Assembly: GCA_027943245.1 (NCBI GenBank)
Contig: JANDJZ010001755.1
Coordinates: forward strand, 1-64,000
Origin: Acanthamoeba sp. SK_2022b
Taxonomy: Eukaryota; Discosea; Longamoebia; Acanthamoebidae
Direction: 5' to 3'
Length of the DNA stretch: 64,000 nt
In this document: positions 62,788 through 64,000 of the stretch, piece by piece
How the letters are laid out: each line of letters starts with the position of its first letter
Position numbering within the stretch: the first letter of the stretch is position 1
The notes under the pieces: generated by a model
The model's database searches: none
Told to the model about the DNA's origin: nothing
What the model saw: the letters and a program-made list of their open reading frames with translations, nothing else
Translations under genes and position numbers: made by a program

Positions 62788-62822
62788 TAATACACAAGGT
62801 TATCCACAGGAATAGTGGATAA
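62788..62822. other. DnaA-box cluster, candidate DARS1
   Basis: Three DnaA boxes: TAATACACA (62788-62796, one mismatch), TTATCCACA (62800-62808, perfect) and TTATCCACT on the minus strand (62814-62822, one mismatch). The last two form an inverted pair separated by five bases. A fourth, TTATCCCCA, lies at 62591. E. coli DARS1, which recharges DnaA with ATP, is in the uvrB-bioD gap with a three-box core, so position and pattern fit. The flank (62640-62760) is strongly AT-rich. Confidence 0.65.
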
Positions 62823-63037
62823 CTCTCACCGCCCCGCCCGGGGCGGGAGTTACAGAAAGAAAGCTTTTCGCCCTTTACACTCGCCAAAATGCCTTTTTTA
62901 GTTATTTTTTCATAAAAATACCGCTTTGTTTATGCCGATTAATACTAAAAATCCCCATTGCCAAAATCGCATTGGCCCCTTTCACGCGGATCGCGCTTGA
63001 CGGCAGCGCAACGCCTTGCACCATGCCCTGACCAAAG

Positions 63038-63054
63038 AGCACCACAAGAGTGCA
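63038..63054 (+). promoter_or_regulatory. NtrC-like enhancer site
   Basis: AGCACCACAAGAGTGCA fits the NtrC pattern TGCAC-N7-GTGCA with one arm mismatch. A half-site TGCAC lies at 63017-63021. The centre is about 150 bases before the predicted sigma-54 start, a typical enhancer distance. Confidence 0.5.
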
Positions 63055-63170
63055 AAAAACGTCCGGGTTAACTTCCCCGCGTATTTTCGGGCCGCCACGG
63101 CAGCGCCTGTCAGGCCTGACGCGTGGTTAACAAGGCGATAACAATCCCCGTTTTCACCCGGCGGCAAAAC

Positions 63171-63186
63171 TGGCCTGAGAGTTGCT
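63171..63186 (+). promoter_or_regulatory. Sigma-54-like promoter
   Basis: TGGCCTGAGAGTTGCT keeps the -24 GG and -12 GC at exact spacing and matches TGGCACRN4TTGCW at all but two positions. It points at the urtE-like gene; with the NtrC-like site it suggests activation under nitrogen limitation. Confidence 0.55.
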
Positions 63187-63476
63187 TTATCTTCCTGCGT
63201 ATAAACGCGGTGCGACAGCATGATGCGCTGCCTGCCGCGACGCGTAATCTCCGCGGCGCTATCGCCCGTAAAAGCGCAAGAACGACACCAAGTCGTCACA
63301 AGCGTCGTTTTTAACGACATATTGACTGTCATTCCGTCTACCGCAGACCTTGCTCTGGCTCATTAGACGGACGGCATTTTGTTCCAGACATTGCCACACT
63401 CGGGAAATCCGCCGCGCATGCGGCCTGTGCAGTCCCCGCCAACGAGTGGAACGGGCGTCTATGAGGAGAATGCCAA

Positions 63477-64000
63477 ATGCTGAGCCTGAGATCGGTCAAT
63501 CAATTTTACGGGCAGAACCACACCCTGTGGGACATCAACCTGGAGCTGCCGCGCGGCCAGTGCACCGTGCTGCTCGGCCGCAACGGCGTGGGCAAGACCA
63601 CACTGGTCAACTGCATCATGGGGCATGTGCCGGTGGTGAGCGGCAGCATGACCTGGCAGCCGGCGGATCAGCCGCCGCAAAACCTGTTGCTGCAGCCGAT
63701 GGAGCGCCGCGCTGCGCTGGGCATCAGCCACGTGCCCCAGGGGCGGCAGCTCTTCTCGCAGCTGAGCGTGGAGGAGAATCTGCAGGTGGCGCAAATGGCC
63801 GGGCGCGGCGCCCCTCGCCGCATTCCGCCGCTGATCTACAGCCTGTTTCCCCATTTGCGCCAGATGCGCGCGCGCCGCGCCGGCGATCTTTGCGTGGGCG
63901 CCCAACGCCAGCTGGCGATTGGCCGGGCGCTGGCCCAGGAGCCGGCGCTGCTGATCCTCGACGAACCGACGGCGGGCGTTCCCCCCTCGATCGCCGCCGA
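63477..64000 (+). CDS. urtE: Urea-type branched ABC transporter ATPase (UrtE-like), 5' part
   Basis: The first 174 residues are present. MLSLRSVNQFYGQNHTLWDI and Walker A LLGRNGVGKTTLVNCIMGH, with HVPQGRQLFSQLSVEENL, match UrtE, the second ATPase of the urea importer. The signature motif is LCVGAQRQLAIGRAL where LSGGQQQ is expected, and the D-loop reads DEPTAGVPPS. TATGAGGAGAA precedes the ATG at 63477. UrtA-D are not upstream; in usual urt operons urtE is last, so this copy is either separated from its partners or belongs to another transporter. The rest runs off the window. Confidence 0.78.
   Translation, partial: MLSLRSVNQFYGQNHTLWDINLELPRGQCTVLLGRNGVGKTTLVNCIMGHVPVVSGSMTWQPADQPPQNLLLQPMERRAALGISHVPQGRQLFSQLSVEENLQVAQMAGRGAPRRIPPLIYSLFPHLRQMRARRAGDLCVGAQRQLAIGRALAQEPALLILDEPTAGVPPSIAA

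Larger units (their letters stand above)
62823..63476. other. Long non-coding region upstream of the urtE-like gene
   Basis: No convincing coding frame was found on either strand. It holds a CGCCCC-GCCC-GGGGCG hairpin near 62831-62846, an NtrC-like site, a sigma-54-like promoter, an ACGAC/GTCGT dyad followed by GTCGTTTTT near 63278-63312, and a CCGTCT/AGACGG dyad near 63334-63370. The presumed leader from the sigma-54 start to the ATG is about 280 bases. No known riboswitch was recognised. Confidence 0.5.

Noticed and set aside
62982..63332. 116-codon minus-strand frame in the gap before the urtE-like gene
   Set aside because: No ribosome site and no domain; it overlaps the sigma-54- and NtrC-like elements.
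62823..63476. Guanidine-I (ykkC) or other riboswitch before the urea-type transporter gene
   Set aside because: I looked for the conserved ykkC blocks and did not find them in order.
1..64000. CRISPR arrays, tRNA or rRNA genes, insertion sequences
   Set aside because: No regularly spaced direct repeats, cloverleaf signatures, rRNA segments or transposase motifs were noticed when reading both strands.

Overview
The window is about 60% G+C chromosomal DNA from an enterobacterium of the Serratia type, most likely the S. marcescens group. The reasons are the close similarity of many proteins to E. coli orthologues (DdlA, Dld, PbpG, YohC, YohD, YohP, AnsP, DusC, RhlE, YbhGFSR, MoaABCDE, YbhK, UvrB), the base composition, and many accessory acetyltransferases and transporters. 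I see no rRNA, tRNA, insertion sequence, complete prophage or CRISPR array. Names and species rest on recognition by eye; no search was run.

Layout. 1-4.7 kb: the start of a LysR gene, a methionine-type aminotransferase (ybdL), an amino-acid binding protein, ddlA, and a ParD-like antitoxin gene overlapping a second methionine aminopeptidase. 4.8-8.7 kb: dld, then an Aer-like PAS protein paired with a CPR/CysJ-type diflavin reductase behind a Fur-like site. 8.7-12.9 kb: a FecBCD-type metal importer whose promoter is covered by a perfect Zur-type palindrome, a near-consensus Fur box, a Val/Ala/Pro-rich small ORF and a DMT exporter. 12.9-24 kb: yohC, acyltransferases, a DUF1460 lipoprotein, nlpA, the 27-residue membrane protein gene yohP, yedI, an AT-richer Fe/2OG-oxygenase plus AEC-exporter pair, a hydrolase and pbpG. 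24-33.4 kb: a divergent SAH-hydrolase-like protein with a GlxA regulator, an isonitrile-hydratase-like protein, yohD, a LysE exporter, an aceR/aceI-like efflux pair, ansP, and a second Fe/2OG oxygenase divergent from a LysR gene.

33.5-47.5 kb: an orphan beta-helix protein resembling a phage tailspike, an SDR, an arylamine N-acetyltransferase, and a six-gene uhpABC-afuABC operon joining hexose-phosphate sensing to an ABC importer; then a small helical orphan, dusC and a D-2-hydroxyacid dehydrogenase. 47.6-62.4 kb is conserved enterobacterial backbone: rhlE, cecR-ybhGFSR, ybhL, moaABCDE behind a molybdenum-cofactor riboswitch, ybhK, a VF530 gene, and uvrB with a LexA box. 62.5-64 kb: an intergenic region with a three-box DnaA cluster at the position of E. 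coli DARS1, a sigma-54/NtrC-like promoter, and the 5' part of a urtE-like ABC ATPase with a degenerate signature motif.

Themes: metal and redox control (Fur, Zur, PAS-diflavin), efflux of small amines and amino acids, sugar-phosphate capture, and DNA-replication or repair control at the uvrB end.
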